A DNA stretch of 64,000 nt from Streptomyces monashensis (GCF_001866665.1 NZ_MLYO01000072.1:146693-210692), one strand, 5' to 3'; counted from the stretch's first letter, positions 15,912 through 24,928 are shown. The notes: generated from the letters alone by a model not told the origin. Translations and numbers: made by a program.

Positions 15912-17990
15912 ATGAGTGCAGCCGAGGCTCCGGTGACGCAGGGCGGCGATGCCGCCCGCGGGCCGGTACGGCCGGGCGGCCTGCTCGACGTGCTGGGCGT
16001 GGCGTCGGTGGTGCTGGACACCGCCGGCCGGATCGTGCTGTGGAGCCCGCAGGCCGAGGAGCTGTTCGGCTACACCGCGCACGAGGCCCTCGGCCAGTAC
16101 GCCGCCCGGCTGATGGTCCACGAGCGGCACATCGAGCTGGTCGGCAAGCTCTTCGCCGATGTGATGCGCACCGGGCAGAGCTGGGCCGGCGGTTTCCCGG
16201 TCAAGCACAAGGACGGCAGCACCCGCCTGGTGGAGTTCCGCAACATGCGGCTGCTGGACGACCGCGGTGACGTGTACGCGCTCGGCCTCGCCGCCGACCA
16301 GTCGACCGTGCGGCGCCTCGAACAGGACGTGGCGCTGTCCGAGCGGATGGTCGAGCAGTCGCCGAGCGGCCTCGCCGTCCTGGACCCGCAGCTGCGGTTC
16401 GTCTCGGTGAACCCGGCGCTGGAGCGGATCAACGGACTGCCCGCCGCCGACCACGTGGGCCGCCCGTTGGCCGAGGTCCTGCCCCGGCTGGTGACCGAGC
16501 CCCTGGAGGCGGAGGCCCGGCAGGTGCTGCGGACCGGGGTGCCGGTGATCGACCGGCCCGTGGTCGGCCGTACGTCGGCCGACCCGGAGCAGGACCACAC
16601 CTGGTCGCTGTCGCTGTACCGCCTGGAGGACGCGCTGGGCAACGTGCTGGGCGTCGCCGCCTCCGTGATCGACATCACCGAGCAGCACCGGGCCTCCGTG
16701 GAGGCGGAGACGGCCCGGCGCCGGCTCGCGGTCATCGCCGACGCCTCCGCCCGCATCGGTACGACGCTCGAACTGGACCGCACCGCCTGCGAGTTGGCCG
16801 AGGTCGCGGTGCCGGAGCTGGCCGACGTGGCCGCCGTGGACCTGCTGGACGCGGTGGTGGAGGGCCGGCGCAGCACGCTGGGCCCGGCGGAGCCGGCGGT
16901 GATCCGGGCCCTCGCGCTGCGCCCGCAGGACGACTCGGATGCCGTGCGGGCCGCGGACCTGCCCGGGGCGACCGCCCGGTACGGGCCCGACCGGCTGGTC
17001 ACCGAGTGCGTGCGCTCGGCCGAGGCGGTGCTGGTGCCGCGGGTGAGGGACGAGGACCTCCCCCGCATCGCCCGCTCCCCGGAGGCGGCCGAGCTGCTGG
17101 GCCGGGCGGGTCTGCACTCGTATCTCGCGGTCCCGTTGATCGCCCGGGGCGAGGTGCTCGGCGCCCTGGACCTCAAACGCACCCGCAATCCGGCGCCGTT
17201 CGACGAGGACGACGTCCTGCTCGCCCGCGAACTGGCCGCGCGCGCGGCGGTGCAGATCGACAACGCGCGCTGGTACCAGAACGCCCGCAACACCGCCCTC
17301 ACGCTCCAGCGCAGCCTGCTGCCCAGCCACCCGCCGGTCACCACCGGCCTGGAGGTGGCCTCGCGCTACCAGCCGGCCGGGGCGACGAGCGAGGTCGGCG
17401 GCGACTGGTTCGACGTCATCCCGCTGGAGGGCGGCAGGACCGCGCTCGTGGTCGGCGACGTGATGGGCAGCGGTATCAGCGCGGCCGCGACGATGGGCCG
17501 GCTGCGCACGGCGACCACCACGCTCGCCGCCCTCGGCCTGGACCCGGCGCTGCTGCTGGAGCAGCTGGACAAGACCACGTCCGCCCTGGACCACTCGATC
17601 GCGACCTGTGTGTACGCCGTCCACGATCCGTATCTGCGGCAGTGCCGGATCGCCAACGCGGGCCATCTGCCCCCGGCCCGGGTCCGCCCCGGCCGGCCGC
17701 CGGAGCTGCTCGACCTGCCGACCGGGGTACCGCTGGGGGTGGGCGGGATCGACTTCTCCACCGTCACCGTCGACTTCGCGCCCGGCGACGAACTCGTCTT
17801 CTACACCGACGGGTTGGTGGAGACCCGCTGCCACTCGCTGGACGAGCGGCTGGACTTCCTGCTGTCGCTGCTCGACGACCCCGCCCGCCCCCTGGAGGAG
17901 ACCTGCGACCTCCTGCTGCGCACCCTGCACCACCCCGACAACCACGACGACGTCGCCCTGCTCATTGCCCGCGCACAGGAACTGCCGTAG
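15912..17990 (+). CDS. PAS-PAS-GAF-PP2C (SpoIIE-type) serine phosphatase
   Basis: A 692-aa cytosolic signalling protein. Two PAS domains come first: about residues 25-130 (VASVVLDTAGRIVLWSPQAEELFGY) and 150-265 (PSGLAVLDPQLRFVSVNPALERINGL). A GAF domain follows at about 285-445, then a PP2C/SpoIIE phosphatase at about 465-690. Its metal-binding acidic residues are in SEVGGDWFDVIPL, VVGDVMGSG, FYTDGLVE and DDVALL. Such proteins dephosphorylate anti-sigma antagonists in response to ligands or redox signals. No anti-sigma kinase domain is fused. I start at ATG 15912; a GTG at 15879 is equally possible. The partner STAS protein is not adjacent, though STAS genes lie at 3.6-5.6 kb. Confidence 0.9.
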   Translation: MSAAEAPVTQGGDAARGPVRPGGLLDVLGVASVVLDTAGRIVLWSPQAEELFGYTAHEALGQYAARLMVHERHIELVGKLFADVMRTGQSWAGGFPVKHKDGSTRLVEFRNMRLLDDRGDVYALGLAADQSTVRRLEQDVALSERMVEQSPSGLAVLDPQLRFVSVNPALERINGLPAADHVGRPLAEVLPRLVTEPLEAEARQVLRTGVPVIDRPVVGRTSADPEQDHTWSLSLYRLEDALGNVLGVAASVIDITEQHRASVEAETARRRLAVIADASARIGTTLELDRTACELAEVAVPELADVAAVDLLDAVVEGRRSTLGPAEPAVIRALALRPQDDSDAVRAADLPGATARYGPDRLVTECVRSAEAVLVPRVRDEDLPRIARSPEAAELLGRAGLHSYLAVPLIARGEVLGALDLKRTRNPAPFDEDDVLLARELAARAAVQIDNARWYQNARNTALTLQRSLLPSHPPVTTGLEVASRYQPAGATSEVGGDWFDVIPLEGGRTALVVGDVMGSGISAAATMGRLRTATTTLAALGLDPALLLEQLDKTTSALDHSIATCVYAVHDPYLRQCRIANAGHLPPARVRPGRPPELLDLPTGVPLGVGGIDFSTVTVDFAPGDELVFYTDGLVETRCHSLDERLDFLLSLLDDPARPLEETCDLLLRTLHHPDNHDDVALLIARAQELP

Positions 17991-18002
17991 CCGGGACGGA
18001 CG

Positions 18003-18794
18003 TTAGAGCCGTTCGCCGATGACCACGTGCGCGTACCACTCCTCCGACTCCGCCAGACGGGCCGTCAGACCCGCGTCGGCGAAGGCGCGCAGGGCGGCCG
18101 GGGCCTGGCGTTCGCTGGTCTCGGTCAGCAGACAGCCGCCCGGTGCGAGCCACGCGGAGGCCCCGGCGGCCACCCGGCGCAGCACGTCGAGGCCGTCGGC
18201 ACCGCCGTCCAGGGCGACCAGCGGCTCGTGGTCGCGGGCCTCGGCCGGCAGCAGCGGCAGCTCGGCGGTGGGGACGTAGGGCACGTTGGCCAGCAGGACG
18301 TCGACGCGGCCGCGCAGCCCGGCGGGAAGGGCGTCGTAGAGGTCGCCCTCGTGGGCCGTGCCGCCGAAGGGGGCGAGGTTGCGGCGGGCGCAGCGGACGG
18401 CGGCCGGGGCGATGTCGGCGGCGTGCACCTCGGCACCGTCCAGGGCGGCGGCCAGGGCCGCGCCGAGCGCGCCGGAGCCGCAGCACAGGTCCACGACGAC
18501 GGACGCGTGCGGCGCCAGGGCCAGCGCCTGGTCGACCAGGAACTCGGTGCGGCGGCGGGGGACGAACACCCCCGGTGCCACGCGGACGCGCAGCCCGTGG
18601 AACCGGGCCCAGCCGAGGACCTGTTCGAGCGGGAGCCCCGCGACACGCCGGTCCACCATCGAGGTCAGTTCCGCGTCGGTGCGGGCGGTGGCGAGTATCA
18701 ACTCCGCCTCGTCCTCGGCGAATACGCACCCGGCGGTGCGCAGCGCGGAGACGACGGCTCCGAGGGAAACGGCAAAGGGGGAAGAAGAGTGCAC
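18003..18794 (-). CDS. PrmC/HemK-like N5-glutamine methyltransferase paralogue
   Basis: A 263-aa SAM-dependent methyltransferase of the PrmC family. It has the N-terminal helical domain (CVFAEDEAELILATA), the SAM-binding VVDLCCGSGALGAALA and the acidic EVHAADIAPAAV. The substrate-amide motif reads NVPYVP where PrmC has NPPY. The second residue of this motif differs, which Streptomyces PrmC-like paralogues may share, so the target may not be the release-factor glutamine. The start is uncertain: GTG 18794 matches the length I expect for homologues, while GTG 18848 is coupled to the end of a short upstream frame. It converges with the PP2C gene, 12 nt apart. Confidence 0.78.
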   Translation of the reverse strand: MHSSSPFAVSLGAVVSALRTAGCVFAEDEAELILATARTDAELTSMVDRRVAGLPLEQVLGWARFHGLRVRVAPGVFVPRRRTEFLVDQALALAPHASVVVDLCCGSGALGAALAAALDGAEVHAADIAPAAVRCARRNLAPFGGTAHEGDLYDALPAGLRGRVDVLLANVPYVPTAELPLLPAEARDHEPLVALDGGADGLDVLRRVAAGASAWLAPGGCLLTETSERQAPAALRAFADAGLTARLAESEEWYAHVVIGERL

Positions 18795-19107
18795 GGAGGG
18801 CGTGAGCCTTTCGGGAGCGCTTGACCGGTGGGCGCTCCCCGCGGTCACCGCTTGCGGTGCACCGCGCCGTCCTGAGGAGAGAGCACCCCGGCTGACACAG
18901 CGGTGATGGGTCCCACCTCCTCGTCCGTCGGGGCCGCGACCGTTCGCGACCGGACGGCCACCCTACCCCAACGGCCGCGCGGGGCCGCCGTGGCGGACCC
19001 CTGCGGAAAAGCGGATGACGCGCCGCCCGGACCGTGGTTACGATCCCCGCGATGACGACTCACCCGACTCTGCGATTGGGGGTCCCGTCCGCGCCAGGTG
19101 AGTGCTG
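18795..19107. other. Divergent intergenic region with a possible 38-codon frame
   Basis: About 313 nt. Leftward, a GTG frame 18961-18845 (38 codons, ending AVHRKR) overlaps the alternative methyltransferase start as GTGA, which would be a coupled leader peptide if expressed; support is weak. Rightward, TACGAT near 19039-19044 could be a -10 box for the MoxR/VWA operon, and AGGTGAG at 19096-19102 is the ribosome site of its first gene. Confidence 0.35.
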
Positions 19108-20586
19108 ATGCTCACCTCCACCGCGTACGGGGATTCCCGTCTTTCCCTGTGGCAGCGCGTGCGTGCGTACGCCGTGCCACCGTCCATGATCGAGCCGGCC
19201 ACCGACCGGCGTGCCGCCGGGGACTGGGCGGGGGCCTGTGCCGCCGCACGGATCGACGTCGACCTCGATCTGCGCTCCGTCGCCCGCGCCCACGGCCACG
19301 ACCTCGCGGCCCGGCTCCGCGCCGACCTCCGGCATCTCGCCCCCGACCTGCTGCGCTGGCACATGCCGAGGATCGCGCCCGACGGCCTGCTGCGCCCCGG
19401 GCTGACCCTCACGCTGGCCCGCTACGGCGGGTCCGGCCGCGCCGGTCCGCTGCATCTCGTGGTCCGCACGCCGCCGGCCTGGGCGGATGCCGGCCAGCGG
19501 ATCGGCCTCGCCCTGTGGGATCCGGCCGAGGCCCGCGCCGGCCGCCATCCGCACCCGCATCCGCGCCCGAGCCGGCGCTACCGGCTCGATCTGCACCGGC
19601 ATCTGTGGGACGCCCGCAGGGCCGCCGAGCTGCGCGACCGGTCGGGGGCCGGCGGGCCCGTACCGCCGGACGCCGATCCGCTGGGGCTGGCCCCGCCGGG
19701 GCACGGCTGTGCCGTCGGCCGGTGGGCGGCCGAGGCGCGCCTCCTGCTGGCGGCCGAGGGGCGGCCGGCCGGTGCCTTCGCCGCACGGCTCGGCGGAGGA
19801 CGCCGGCTGGTCCTGACGGTGGCCGCGGGCGGGGGCGACGTCACCGATCCGGCCGGACACCCGCGCGCGGCGGACCGGTCCGGCGGGCCGCCTGACCGGT
19901 CCGGGCCCGGGCACCGGGACCGGCCGTACCCCGTCGCGGACGGCGCCCGCGGGCCGGACCTGCGGATCGTCACCGGGCGCGTACCGGGCGGCCTCTCCGC
20001 CGTGCCGGTGCTGCCCGACGCGGCCACCTGGATCCCGCCCGACCTGGAGCTGCTCCGCGCCGGGCTGCTCACACCGGACCGGCTGCATCCGCTGGTGGCC
20101 GCCGCGTTGGTCCCCGGGCACCGGCCGGACGGGCCGTCGCCCGGCGCCGACCCGGCGGCGCAGGCGCGTGCCGTGGACTGCCGGGGCGCCCGGCACCGGA
20201 TCGGTCTGGTCGACGGCGTCCTGGTCCCGCTGGACCACGGCCCGGACGAGATCCGGCGCGAGGAACTGCTGGCCTCGCTCGGCGGCCCGGCACTCCCGTG
20301 CCTGCGCGTCATCGATGAGGCGCACCGGCGCCCGGACTGTCTCACCGGTGTCCGGGAACGGCTGGACCACGGCGACAGCGCCGGTGCCCTGGCCGTGGTC
20401 GAGGCACTGCTCGGTCCGGGCGCGGTGCTGCGCGACGGTCCCCTGCGGGACGAGCTGACGGCCGCGGCCGAGCGGCGCATCGCCTACGGCCTGTACCGGG
20501 CCGGACTGACCGGCCCGGGCCACGCCCCCGCCGACCCGTACCGCGACCGCCTCCGGCAGCGGCGCCTGCGCCGTCACCAGCACTGA
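19108..20586 (+). CDS. Uncharacterised protein, first gene of a MoxR/VWA operon
   Basis: A 492-aa protein with no signal peptide or membrane helix and no motif I recognise. The N-terminal part (about 15-110) is helical with an RLRADLRHLAPDLLRWHMPR segment. A beta-rich stretch follows (LTLTLARYGG, LHLVVRTPPAW, RIGLALWDPAEAR), then a His/Pro-rich HPHPHPRPSRRYRLDLHRHLWD. The C-terminal third is rich in Leu, Asp and Arg. The ATG at 19108 has AGGTGAG 6 nt upstream. It lies 46 nt before a MoxR ATPase gene, which is coupled to an HExxH/VWA gene. In related MoxR operons the third partner is often the substrate or adaptor, and that role is inferred here. Confidence 0.75.
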   Translation: MLTSTAYGDSRLSLWQRVRAYAVPPSMIEPATDRRAAGDWAGACAAARIDVDLDLRSVARAHGHDLAARLRADLRHLAPDLLRWHMPRIAPDGLLRPGLTLTLARYGGSGRAGPLHLVVRTPPAWADAGQRIGLALWDPAEARAGRHPHPHPRPSRRYRLDLHRHLWDARRAAELRDRSGAGGPVPPDADPLGLAPPGHGCAVGRWAAEARLLLAAEGRPAGAFAARLGGGRRLVLTVAAGGGDVTDPAGHPRAADRSGGPPDRSGPGHRDRPYPVADGARGPDLRIVTGRVPGGLSAVPVLPDAATWIPPDLELLRAGLLTPDRLHPLVAAALVPGHRPDGPSPGADPAAQARAVDCRGARHRIGLVDGVLVPLDHGPDEIRREELLASLGGPALPCLRVIDEAHRRPDCLTGVRERLDHGDSAGALAVVEALLGPGAVLRDGPLRDELTAAAERRIAYGLYRAGLTGPGHAPADPYRDRLRQRRLRRHQH

Positions 20587-20632
20587 ACCCCCTTCCTTCC
20601 AGGCTTACTCCACATCCCTCAGGTGATCCCAC

Positions 20633-21862
20633 ATGACTGTCTCCGTCTCCCCTGACCCTCAACTCGTCGTCGCCGAGACCCTGTTGGCCCTGCTCCGCGA
20701 CACCACCACCGAGCCCCGCGCCGACATCCGGCTGGAGGCCCTCACCCTGGCCGTGGCAGCCGACCTTCCGGTCCTGCTGTGGGGTGAGCCCGGCATCGGC
20801 AAGACGGCGGCGCTGACCCAGCTGGCCGAGGCGCTGGACCTGCCGCTGACCACCGTGATCGCGAGCGTGCACGAGCCGTCCGACTTCTCGGGGCTGCCCG
20901 TCGTAGGAGACGACCCCGCCGTGCAGGGTGTCCCGATGGCCCCGCCGGACTGGGCGGTGCGGCTGGTGCGTGCCGGGCGGGGGCTGCTGTTCCTGGACGA
21001 GCTGTCCACGGCTCCCCCGGCGGTGCAGGCGGCGCTCCTGCGGCTCGTGCTGGAGCGGCGGATCGGCGCCCTGCGCCTGCCGGCCGGGGTGCGTATCGTG
21101 GCCGCCGCCAACCCTCGGTCCTCGGCCGCCGACGGCTGGGAGCTGAGCCCGCCGCTGGCCAACCGGTTCGTGCACCTCCAGTGGACCCACGACCACGAGG
21201 TCGTGGTCCGCGGTCTCGGCGGGACCTGGCCGCGCGCGGCCCTGCCCCGGCTCGACCCGGCGCGGCTGCCCGAGGCCGTGGCCTTCGCCCGGCGCGCGGT
21301 GTGCGCGTTCCTCGGCGCGCGGCCGGGGCTCGTGCACAAGCTGCCGAACGGGGAGGGCCGACGGGGCGGGGCGTGGCCGTCGCCGCGGAGCTGGGAGGCG
21401 ACCCTGCGGCTGATCGCCTTCGCGACGGCCGCCGGTTCCTCGCGGGACGTGCTGTCGCTGCTGGTCCGCGGCACGGTCGGGGACGGACCCGGGCTGGAGC
21501 TGCTCGCGAGCCTGGACCGGATGGACCTGCCCGACCCGGAGTCGCTGCTGGCCGATCCGGCCGGTGCCGTGCTGCCCGAGCGCGGCGATCTGCGGCAGGC
21601 CGCGCTGGACGGGGTGGTGGCCGCGGTACGGGCGCGGCCGGAGCGGGCCCGCTGGGACGCCGCCTGGGCGCTGCTGGTGCGGGCGATGGAGACCGGCGCG
21701 CCGGACGTGGTGGTCGTCCCGGCGACCACGCTGGCCGCGCTGCGCCGGGAGGACTGGGACGTGCCGGCGGTGGTCGAGCGGCTGGCCGGGGTGGTGTCGC
21801 TGTCCCGGCGGGCCGACCAGGCCGCCCGGCGCCCCGCGCGGACCGCGGGGGCCCGGCGATGA
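20633..21862 (+). CDS. MoxR-type AAA+ ATPase
   Basis: A 409-aa AAA+ ATPase of the MoxR group. Walker A is GEPGIGKT (51-58). Walker B is LLFLDELST, with sensor-1 in VAAANPRSSAADGW. The ELSPPLANRFVHLQW segment is the typical C-terminal end of the core. The last 150 residues are helical and rich in Leu, Ala and Arg. MoxR ATPases act as chaperones that use ATP to insert metals or remodel protein complexes, together with VWA partners. Its TGA overlaps the ATG of the next gene (ATGA), so ATPase and VWA protein are made together. Confidence 0.9.
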   Translation: MTVSVSPDPQLVVAETLLALLRDTTTEPRADIRLEALTLAVAADLPVLLWGEPGIGKTAALTQLAEALDLPLTTVIASVHEPSDFSGLPVVGDDPAVQGVPMAPPDWAVRLVRAGRGLLFLDELSTAPPAVQAALLRLVLERRIGALRLPAGVRIVAAANPRSSAADGWELSPPLANRFVHLQWTHDHEVVVRGLGGTWPRAALPRLDPARLPEAVAFARRAVCAFLGARPGLVHKLPNGEGRRGGAWPSPRSWEATLRLIAFATAAGSSRDVLSLLVRGTVGDGPGLELLASLDRMDLPDPESLLADPAGAVLPERGDLRQAALDGVVAAVRARPERARWDAAWALLVRAMETGAPDVVVVPATTLAALRREDWDVPAVVERLAGVVSLSRRADQAARRPARTAGARR

Positions 21863-23100
21863 CGGCGGACGCGCCCGGGGCGCTGGACCTCGGCAAGCTG
21901 TTCGCGGCCCGGCTGCACGCGGCCCGGGTCCGGCCGTATCTGGCCACGGCGTTGTTCGCGCTGCGCCCGGTGGAGTCGCGGCAGGTTCCGACGATGGGCG
22001 TCGACCGGTACTGGCGGTGCTACGTCTCCGCGGCGTTCGTGGACCGCACCCCGGTGGCGGAGTTGGCGGCGGTGTGGGTGCACGAGGTGGCGCATCTGCT
22101 GCGTGACCATCACGGGCGCGGTGACCGGGTGGCCCGCGAGCGCGGGTTGACCGGTCCGGCGGAGCGGCTGCGGATGAACATCGCCGCGGACTGCGAGATC
22201 AACGACGACGTGTACGGCGACGGGCTGGTGTGCCCCGAGGACGCCGTGACACCGGGGAAACTGGGACTGCGTGCGGGCGAGTTGATGGAGGACTACCTGC
22301 GGCAGTTTCAGCTCGGGCCGCGCCTGGCCCGGCAGGCCTGGCTGGACTGCGGCAGCGGTGCCGACGGGCTGGAGCGGCCCTGGGAGCTGGGGCCCGACGG
22401 CGCGCACGGGCTGAGCGAGCAGGAACGGGACGCGGTCCGGTTCCGGGTGGCCCAGGGCATCAGGGGCGCTCCGGGCAACGCCCCGCAGGGCTGGCGGCGC
22501 TGGGCCGAGGAGGCGTTCCATCCGCCGCAGCCCTGGCGCGAGTTGCTGGGCTCGGCGCTGCGCTCGGCCGTCTCGGCGTCGGGCGTGGGCGAGGACTACC
22601 GCTACGGCCGACCGGCGCGGCGCTCGGCCGGGCTGCCCGAGGTGGTGCTGCCGAGCCTGCGGCGCAGTCCGCCGCGGGTCTGTGTGGTGGTGGACACCTC
22701 GGGCTCGGTCAGCGACGCCGAACTGGGCAGCGCGCTGCTGGAAGTCGCCGCGATCTGCCGGGCGTTGGGCGGGCGGCGGGACCTGGTCTCCGTGCTGTCC
22801 TGCGACGCGGCGGCCCAGACCGTGCAGCCGCTGTGCCGAACGGAGGGCATCGAGCTGGTGGGCGGCGGTGGGACGGATCTGCGCACCGGGTTCGCCCGGG
22901 CCCTGCGGACGCGGCCCGACGTGGTGGTGGTCCTGACGGACGGGCAGACTCCGTGGCCCGAGGCACGGCCGTCCTGCCGGACGGTGGTGGGCCTGTTCTC
23001 GCGGGTCGGCGGGTCGTACGACGAGAACGATCCCGGCTACCGGCCGGACGGACCGCCCGCGTGGGCGCGGGTGGTGACGATCGGCTCGGCGCCGGGATGA
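21859..23100 (+). CDS. HExxH metallopeptidase-like / VWA domain protein (DUF2201 type)
   Basis: A 413-aa partner of the MoxR ATPase. The N-terminal half carries a zinc-peptidase-like HEVAH (75-79) in WVHEVAHLLRDHH, with the later AADCEINDDVYGD region likely to supply a third ligand; this matches the putative metallopeptidase domain of the DUF2201 family. The C-terminal half is a von Willebrand A domain with the metal-ion-dependent adhesion motif DTSGS (279-283), and Thr and Asp in GGGGTDLRTG and VVVLTDGQT. Both metal sites look complete. The start is fixed by the 4-nt overlap with the ATPase gene. The role is probably ATP-driven remodelling, with unknown substrate. Confidence 0.88.
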   Translation: MTADAPGALDLGKLFAARLHAARVRPYLATALFALRPVESRQVPTMGVDRYWRCYVSAAFVDRTPVAELAAVWVHEVAHLLRDHHGRGDRVARERGLTGPAERLRMNIAADCEINDDVYGDGLVCPEDAVTPGKLGLRAGELMEDYLRQFQLGPRLARQAWLDCGSGADGLERPWELGPDGAHGLSEQERDAVRFRVAQGIRGAPGNAPQGWRRWAEEAFHPPQPWRELLGSALRSAVSASGVGEDYRYGRPARRSAGLPEVVLPSLRRSPPRVCVVVDTSGSVSDAELGSALLEVAAICRALGGRRDLVSVLSCDAAAQTVQPLCRTEGIELVGGGGTDLRTGFARALRTRPDVVVVLTDGQTPWPEARPSCRTVVGLFSRVGGSYDENDPGYRPDGPPAWARVVTIGSAPG

Positions 23101-23111
23101 GGCACCGGCAG

Positions 23112-23139
23112 GAGCACCGCCCGCAGCCGGGCGGTGCTC
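23112..23139. terminator. Bidirectional hairpin terminator
   Basis: GAGCACCGCCCG (23112-23123) and CGGGCGGTGCTC (23128-23139) form a perfect 12-bp stem with the 4-nt loop CAGC. It lies between the convergent VWA and membrane-protein genes. Confidence 0.8.
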
Positions 23140-23166
23140 TCCCTGTCGTCGGCGGCCCGCGCCGGA

Positions 23167-24300
23167 TCAGACGCCGACCGTCTCCTCGACCTCTTCCTCG
23201 AGCTCTTCCTCGGCCTCGGCCCGCGCCTTCGCCTGGTCCGCCGGCGTCCGCAGCGCGTCGGAGGCGGCCCGGGTGGTCGGGGCGGTGAGCGCAGTGACCG
23301 GCTGGGCGGCGGCGGTCTCGCCGTGGCCGGCCGCGTGCCGGGCGTGGCGGGGGCGCTCGTACAGGGCGGCGATCCCGGTCACCACGAGGCCGGCCAGCAG
23401 CCAGACCACGAGGGTCCACACGTTGCGCCCGAGGCCGTCGTCACCGAAGTAGAGGAGGCTGCGGATGCCCTCGACGAAGCCGGCGCCGTTCCAGAAGGCG
23501 TGCAGGGTGCCGAAGAAGCCGTTCTGGAGCTCGGGACGGAACAACCCGCCGGAGCTGGTGAAGTTGAGCATCACGAACAGCACCATCATGGCCAGCGTGG
23601 TCCAGCGCTTGAGGAAGGTGTGCAGGCCGACGCCGATGACGAGGATGCCCGCCGAGTACAGCCACGCCATGCCGAACAGGCTCGCGAGATCGTGGTGCGC
23701 GAGGCGGAACACCGGCCCGGCGAGCAGGGTGCCGATGCCGCCGACCACGGCGGAGACGCCGAGCGCGAGCAGCGCCCGTATCCGCATCGGGAGCGCGGCA
23801 CCCGCGGCGCCGAGAGCGGCGACCGAGGCGTAGGAGCCGATGCTGACCGCGATCAACAGGAAGAACAGGCCCTGGCCGGTGGGGTCGTCGGAGACCGGCT
23901 CGGCCACGTCGGTGATCTTCAGCGGGAGGCCCTGCTCGGCGGCGACCGGGGTGAAGACCCTCTCGACGGCCGTCGCGCCCATGTCCGAGGCGGCGCTGGC
24001 CACGAGCAGTTCGGGCGTCCTGGCGCTCGGCACGTAGGCGCCGGTCACCTCCCGGGACTTCAGCAGTTCGACGGCGTCGGCGCGGGTGGCGACGGTACGG
24101 ACGTCGAGCTTGTCCCCCGCGGTGTCCTTGACCGTCTGGGCGAAGACCATCGCCCGCGGGGTGGTGCCGACGACGGCGACCGGCAGGTGGTGGGGCTCGG
24201 GGGTGACGAAGGCCCCCATGTACGCGAGCCCCATGCCGACGCACATCAGCAGCGGGGTGATCAGGTGCGTCAGCACGTGGCGCAGCGCCGGGGACCTCAT
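23167..24300 (-). CDS. ABC-2/YhgE-like membrane protein
   Basis: A 377-aa integral membrane protein: one N-terminal helix (ITPLLMCVGMGLAYMGAF), an extracytoplasmic domain (about 35-155) and five or so helices from about 160 to 335. An acidic Ala/Glu-rich tail ends it (AEAEEELEEEVEETV). The layout, with a first helix then a large outside loop then a helix bundle, matches the DUF3533/YhgE-Pip and ABC-2 permease-like group, often linked to drug or lipid export. No ATPase gene is nearby. The ATG at 24300 is preferred because GGAGG precedes it. It is divergent from a MarR regulator and shares operators with it. Confidence 0.75.
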   Translation of the reverse strand: MRSPALRHVLTHLITPLLMCVGMGLAYMGAFVTPEPHHLPVAVVGTTPRAMVFAQTVKDTAGDKLDVRTVATRADAVELLKSREVTGAYVPSARTPELLVASAASDMGATAVERVFTPVAAEQGLPLKITDVAEPVSDDPTGQGLFFLLIAVSIGSYASVAALGAAGAALPMRIRALLALGVSAVVGGIGTLLAGPVFRLAHHDLASLFGMAWLYSAGILVIGVGLHTFLKRWTTLAMMVLFVMLNFTSSGGLFRPELQNGFFGTLHAFWNGAGFVEGIRSLLYFGDDGLGRNVWTLVVWLLAGLVVTGIAALYERPRHARHAAGHGETAAAQPVTALTAPTTRAASDALRTPADQAKARAEAEEELEEEVEETVGV

Positions 24301-24326
24301 CGGGCGACCTCCAATGGTTGGCTTAT

Positions 24327-24358
24327 ACAACTTCAGGTTCAAGTTGTACTATACAACT
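24327..24358. promoter_or_regulatory. Overlapping MarR-type operators
   Basis: Two nested inverted repeats lie between divergent genes: ACAACTT (24327-24333) with AAGTTGT (24341-24347), and AGTTGTA (24342-24348) with TACAACT (24352-24358) around CTA. Spacing and AT-rich arms fit MarR dimers. They sit 24 nt before the marR start and about 27 nt before the membrane-protein start, so binding could repress both. Confidence 0.7.
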
Positions 24359-24381
24359 AGAACGCCTGAGGAGGTATTCCC

Positions 24382-24822
24382 GTGAACTCAGCGGAGTCGG
24401 CCGTCGAGACGATCCAGCGCGAGATGACCATCTTCGCCCGCCGGGCCCGCGCCTCGGCGGGCCGTATGCACCCCGAGCTGTCGCTGGTCTCATACACCCT
24501 GCTCAGCCACTTGGAGGAGCAGAGCGGCTGCCGGGCCACGGACCTCGCGGCGCACTACGCCCTGGACAAGTCCACGGTGAGCCGGCAGGTGGCGGCGCTG
24601 GAGCGGACCGGGCTGATCGAACGCCGGCTGGACCCGGAGGACCACCGGGTCCAGGTGCTCCATCTCACGGAGGCGGGCGAGGAGATCCTCACCCAGGTGA
24701 CCCACAGCCGCCGGGCCGCCTTCCACGAACGGCTCGCCGACTGGCCGGAGGAGGACCTGGTCCGCTTCGCGGCCTACCTGGAGCGGTACAACGCGGGACG
24801 GGGCGACTCCGGGCCCGCGTGA
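24382..24822 (+). CDS. MarR family transcriptional regulator
   Basis: A 146-aa winged-helix regulator. The recognition region DLAAHYALDKSTVSRQVAALERTGLIERRLDPEDHRVQ (about 50-95) is clear MarR type. N- and C-terminal helices form the dimer part. GTG start behind GAGGAGG. It probably represses itself and the divergent ABC-2/YhgE-like membrane protein through the two operators between them, a typical arrangement for ligand-responsive export control. The ligand is unknown. Confidence 0.92.
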   Translation: MNSAESAVETIQREMTIFARRARASAGRMHPELSLVSYTLLSHLEEQSGCRATDLAAHYALDKSTVSRQVAALERTGLIERRLDPEDHRVQVLHLTEAGEEILTQVTHSRRAAFHERLADWPEEDLVRFAAYLERYNAGRGDSGPA

Positions 24823-24928
24823 CCGGCGCTGCGCCGCGCCGGGCAGAGCCGACCGGACCCGGCGGGACCGGCGCACGCCGGGGTGCGCGCGCGGCCGCGC
24901 ACCGGCACACGCTCCGTTCCCATGACGG

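Noticed and set aside
15009..17945. 978-codon minus-strand frame across the PP2C regulator
   Set aside because: Antisense to a protein with clear PAS, GAF and PP2C motifs; the frame has no recognisable domain.
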